From positions 1-8,436 of the forward strand of contig JAIRYX010000460.1 in assembly GCA_031267635.1 (NCBI GenBank): 8,436 nt of DNA. The letters are read 5' to 3'. Under the pieces are notes generated by a model. That model worked only from the letters and a program-made list of their open reading frames with translations. It was not told where the DNA came from and ran no database searches. Made by a program: the position numbers and the translations under genes. Of the stretch, positions 6,606 to 8,436 are shown in pieces; position 1 is the stretch's first letter, and each line of letters opens with the position of its first letter. Origin of the DNA: Planctomycetaceae bacterium. Lineage in GTDB: Bacteria > Planctomycetota > Planctomycetia > Pirellulales > Thermoguttaceae.

Positions 6606-6634
6606 TTGACGTTGTCTATTTTTTTGTGCATAAT
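6606..6634 (+). promoter_or_regulatory. Sigma70-type promoter of the DUF1559 gene
   Basis: TTGACG (6606-6611) and CATAAT (6629-6634) are 17 bp apart, preceded by an A/T-rich block (6566-6595) that could act as an UP element. Start of transcription would be near 6641, giving a leader of about 80 nt before ATG 6722. Confidence 0.65.
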
Positions 6635-6707
6635 ACAAAAAGACAGTTTACTGCAAGACGAAATGATAATGATTTTGCCTTCAAATTTCAAACAATTCTC
6701 AAATGAT

Positions 6708-6713
6708 AGGAGA
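6708..6713 (+). promoter_or_regulatory. Strong ribosome binding site at ATG 6722
   Basis: AGGAGA lies 8 nt before ATG 6722. It is the best ribosome binding site in the window and argues that translation really starts at 6722, not at the TTG 6895 where the uninterrupted DUF1559 frame begins. Confidence 0.75.
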
Positions 6714-6721
6714 TTAAAACT

Positions 6722-6817
6722 ATGGCAAACCTTGTTTTATCGACAACTGGTTCACTTTCTAGCCCAAAAGTGGGCATGTTACAAAATCAGAATAGCCCGC
6801 ACGGGGGGGGGGGGTAA
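6722..6817 (+). CDS. 31-residue frame-0 leader ORF, probable N-terminus of the DUF1559 protein
   Basis: This short frame has the strong ribosome binding site at 6708-6713 and a promoter about 90 bp upstream. It reads MANLVLSTTGSLSSPKVG, continues to SPHGGGG, then meets TAA at 6815-6817. The four glycines are the 12-G run 6803-6814. Slipping back one base within the G run, or a tract of 13 or 10 G, joins it without a stop to the DUF1559 body; the joined protein would be 430 residues with prepilin Gly61-Phe62. I therefore read it as the true 5' end of the downstream gene, not an independent gene. Unshifted, it would give only a 31-residue peptide. Sequencing error in the homopolymer is the main alternative. 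Confidence 0.6.
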   Translation: MANLVLSTTGSLSSPKVGMLQNQNSPHGGGG

Positions 6818-6840
6818 AATACACCGATTGCATCGGTGTA
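6803..6840 (+). other. Poly-G run plus stem-loop, candidate frameshift or phase-variation site
   Basis: Twelve G (6803-6814) are followed by TAAAA and then a perfect hairpin: TACACCGAT (6820-6828), loop TGC, ATCGGTGTA (6832-6840). In frame 0 the run reads GGG four times and then TAA. A -1 shift on GGG GGG keeps all codon pairing and enters the DUF1559 frame. The 5-nt spacer to the stem fits the usual geometry of -1 frameshift signals. Mononucleotide runs this long are also classic contingency tracts. The stem is only moderately stable (4 of 9 pairs are G-C). Confidence 0.55.
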
Positions 6841-6894
6841 AAAAATGGAGAAAACGATACATTTTTTGCCTTCATTGCCCGGCGTATTGTCCAT

Positions 6895-8013
6895 TTGGTA
6901 GGTTTTACGCTGGTCGAATTACTCGTTGTGATTGCGATCATCGGAATTTTGATTGCACTTCTTTTGCCAGCCGTTCAAGCCGCGCGCGAGGCGGCTCGAC
7001 GAATGCAATGCTCCAACAACTTGAAACAGTTGGGACTTGCAATCCACAACTACCACGACGCTTTTAACAATCTGCCCGGTCATGGAACCGGTCCCGATCA
7101 AAACCGTAGCGCGTTTATTGGGATGCTACCGTTTTTTGAACAAACGGCAAGGTACAACGAGATCACAAACTACGATGATTACTCTGTTCCAAGCGGTAAC
7201 GATCCTTATGTTGACCGAACTTGTTGGAAAGGAAGTATCAAAGATTTACGGTGTCCTTCCGACGATGGCGGGCAAAATGGTTACACACCACCGGGACATA
7301 CAACCGGTGCGTTGGTTTCTACCAATTATTGTTTTTCCGAAGCGGATTATGTGATTCAAAAATATGGACATCACAGTAATATTCGTTCTCCATTCGGAAT
7401 GAAACCCTCAACCACTCCAGGGTGGACGGCAGATTGGGGAAGTTGTTCGATGTATTCGTTTGCCGGTATTGTTGACGGATTGAGTAACACAATCTTTATA
7501 AGTGAGCGTTGCGCTTCGCCCGGAACTGGCGCCGATAGCAATCAACGAATTAAAGGCGGCGTTGCCAGAATTGATGCATGGAACAATAAACCGCAAGCTT
7601 GTTTGAATACACGGGGAACCGGCGGAAATTATTCCACAACAGTAGAAGGAAGAAACGGTTCCGGTTCCAACTTTGCATTTTATGGTTACTTGAATGTGTT
7701 CTTCCATACGATTTTGCCACCCAATGCACCGTCTTGCTACAATGTATCTGGTTCGCCGGATACATTAAGAGTCGCCGGAAGAGATGGCGGTACTGTTGCG
7801 GGACAATTAGCTCCGACCAGCAATCACACGGGAGGAGTGAACGCCGCTTTTGGTGATGGCTCTGTCCATTTTATCAGCGAAACGATTGATTGCGGCGATT
7901 TGAGCCAATGGTTCAAATATTATTCCGGCTCAACGGCAACCGGCAACACTCCGTTTGGAATGTGGGGACGTTTGGGCGCGGTGAATGATGGTCAAACTGT
8001 TACCGTACCATAA
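6895..8013 (+). CDS. DUF1559 prepilin-like protein (body of a frameshifted gene)
   Basis: The family combines a type IV prepilin-like N-terminus with a DUF1559 (SBP_bac_10) domain and is hugely expanded in Planctomycetota; its exact role is unknown. Seen here: GFTLVELLVVIAIIGILIA with the prepilin peptidase site between Gly3 and Phe4 and Glu at mature position 5; the family block LLPAVQAAREAARRMQC; and a C-terminal H-X9-DG motif (H311, D321-G322). The 372-residue length is normal. The mature protein should be inserted by its N-terminal helix, with the globular part outside. The only in-frame start codon is TTG 6895, without a ribosome binding site and just three codons before the cleavage site; the open frame itself reaches back to 6796. 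The likely start is ATG 6722 in the +1 frame, reached through the poly-G site. The leader would then be unusually long (61 residues). Confidence 0.93.
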   Translation: MVGFTLVELLVVIAIIGILIALLLPAVQAAREAARRMQCSNNLKQLGLAIHNYHDAFNNLPGHGTGPDQNRSAFIGMLPFFEQTARYNEITNYDDYSVPSGNDPYVDRTCWKGSIKDLRCPSDDGGQNGYTPPGHTTGALVSTNYCFSEADYVIQKYGHHSNIRSPFGMKPSTTPGWTADWGSCSMYSFAGIVDGLSNTIFISERCASPGTGADSNQRIKGGVARIDAWNNKPQACLNTRGTGGNYSTTVEGRNGSGSNFAFYGYLNVFFHTILPPNAPSCYNVSGSPDTLRVAGRDGGTVAGQLAPTSNHTGGVNAAFGDGSVHFISETIDCGDLSQWFKYYSGSTATGNTPFGMWGRLGAVNDGQTVTVP

Positions 8014-8033
8014 GATGAAACGGAAGGCGTTCT

Positions 8034-8075
8034 ATTGTAAGGGCAAATCCAAACTTGTTCTTACAATTTTTGTTT
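8034..8075 (+). terminator. Terminator-like hairpin after the DUF1559 gene
   Basis: ATTGTAAG (8034-8041) pairs perfectly with CTTACAAT (8060-8067), with an 18-nt loop, followed by TTTTGTTTTT. It begins 21 bp after the stop codon. The stem is short and A/T-rich, so termination may be partial and could allow some read-through into the lipoprotein gene. Confidence 0.5.
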
Positions 8076-8097
8076 TTCATTAATTTTACATCATTAT
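8070..8097 (+). promoter_or_regulatory. Weak candidate promoter for the lipoprotein gene
   Basis: TTGTTT (8070-8075) and CATTAT (8092-8097) are 16 bp apart. Transcription would begin around 8104, only a few bases before ATG 8111, giving a nearly leaderless message. This would fit the absence of a ribosome binding site there. Confidence 0.25.
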
Positions 8098-8110
8098 AAA
8101 AAACTACACT

Positions 8111-8436
8111 ATGAAAAAATGGATCATATTTTCTCTGTTGATTTTGATTGCGGGTTGTAATCAATCCGGACAATTGAAAGGATTGGTTACCGCATCGGGA
8201 ACTGTTACATTTCATGGTCAACCGGTTGATCAGGCGACGATTATATTTTCTCCCAAAGCGGGAGAAGATACCGCGCGTGCCGCATCGGCAACAACTGATG
8301 CAAAAGGTCATTTCACAATGATGACATTGAATCCGGGCGACGGCGTTTTTCCGGGTAATTATCTTGTAACGGTTGAAAAAACTGAAACAACCGGCGAATA
8401 TCGGCAAGAATCGATTTCCAATAACGATAAGCCGAC
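8111..8436 (+). CDS. Lipoprotein with carboxypeptidase-regulatory-like fold (partial, runs off the edge)
   Basis: The frame is open from ATG 8111 to the window end (108 codons seen). It starts MKKWIIFSLLILIAGC, a lipoprotein signal with lipobox IAGC and Cys16 as the lipidation site. The rest reads as a transthyretin/carboxypeptidase-regulatory-like beta-sandwich: ASGTVTFHGQPVDQATIIF, then ATTDAKGHFTM, then GDGVFPGNYLVTVEK. Such small lipoproteins commonly follow DUF1559 genes in Planctomycetota. The role is unknown; by location it should be anchored in a membrane facing the periplasm or outside. There is no Shine-Dalgarno sequence before the ATG, unlike the other three genes. The terminator-like hairpin at 8034-8075 separates it from its neighbour, so it may have its own promoter or depend on read-through. 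Confidence 0.88.
   Translation, partial: MKKWIIFSLLILIAGCNQSGQLKGLVTASGTVTFHGQPVDQATIIFSPKAGEDTARAASATTDAKGHFTMMTLNPGDGVFPGNYLVTVEKTETTGEYRQESISNNDKP

Noticed and set aside
6606..7067. 153-codon open frame crossing the poly-G run in the third frame
   Set aside because: It starts on the -35 box, has no ribosome binding site, and its second half is the DUF1559 region in the wrong frame.

Overview
The window looks like a piece of an AT-rich member of the Planctomycetota. Three things point there. One gene encodes a DUF1559 prepilin-like protein with the H-X9-DG signature. Next to it is a small lipoprotein with a carboxypeptidase-regulatory-like fold, a pairing typical of that phylum. A giant cadherin-type protein carries an LEPR-type N-terminal motif. 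Gene density is low: four protein genes, one of them cut by the right edge, with long AT-rich spacers. All four are on the + strand.

Layout. Bases 1-511 hold no gene I can support; they contain a degenerate ~21-bp tandem array (43-169) and the first copy of a dispersed palindromic element (413-469). A lipoprotein of the iron/B12-type ABC substrate-binding family follows at 512-1663, with no permease or ATPase gene in view. The spacer 1664-2039 holds a second, inverted copy of the element shaped like a terminator, two small palindromes and a good sigma70-type promoter. The promoter drives a 1369-residue secreted-type protein (2040-6149). It consists of an LEPR-like motif, an apparently active cyclophilin domain nested in a cadherin-like domain, further Ig/cadherin-like domains, and an acidic 30-residue tandem repeat nested in another cadherin-like domain. 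After it come a 19-bp inverted repeat and three more copies of the element, crowded into 6249-6490.

The right part holds a promoter (6606-6634) and a strong ribosome binding site with an ATG at 6722. That reading frame stops directly after a run of 12 G. The DUF1559 body (6895-8013) lies in the -1 frame relative to this start and has no credible start of its own. A perfect 9-bp stem-loop begins 5 nt after the G run. The gene may therefore need a -1 frameshift, be switched by G-tract length, or contain an assembly error. A terminator-like hairpin follows at 8034-8075, then the partial lipoprotein gene from 8111.

Two observations deserve most attention. One is the five-copy, ~55-bp palindromic repeat family with an asymmetric conserved core, two copies of which look like terminators on either side of the transport gene. 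The other is the poly-G/hairpin arrangement at the start of the DUF1559 gene. All gene products except the short frame-0 peptide look like envelope or surface components, but nothing here shows that they work as one system.
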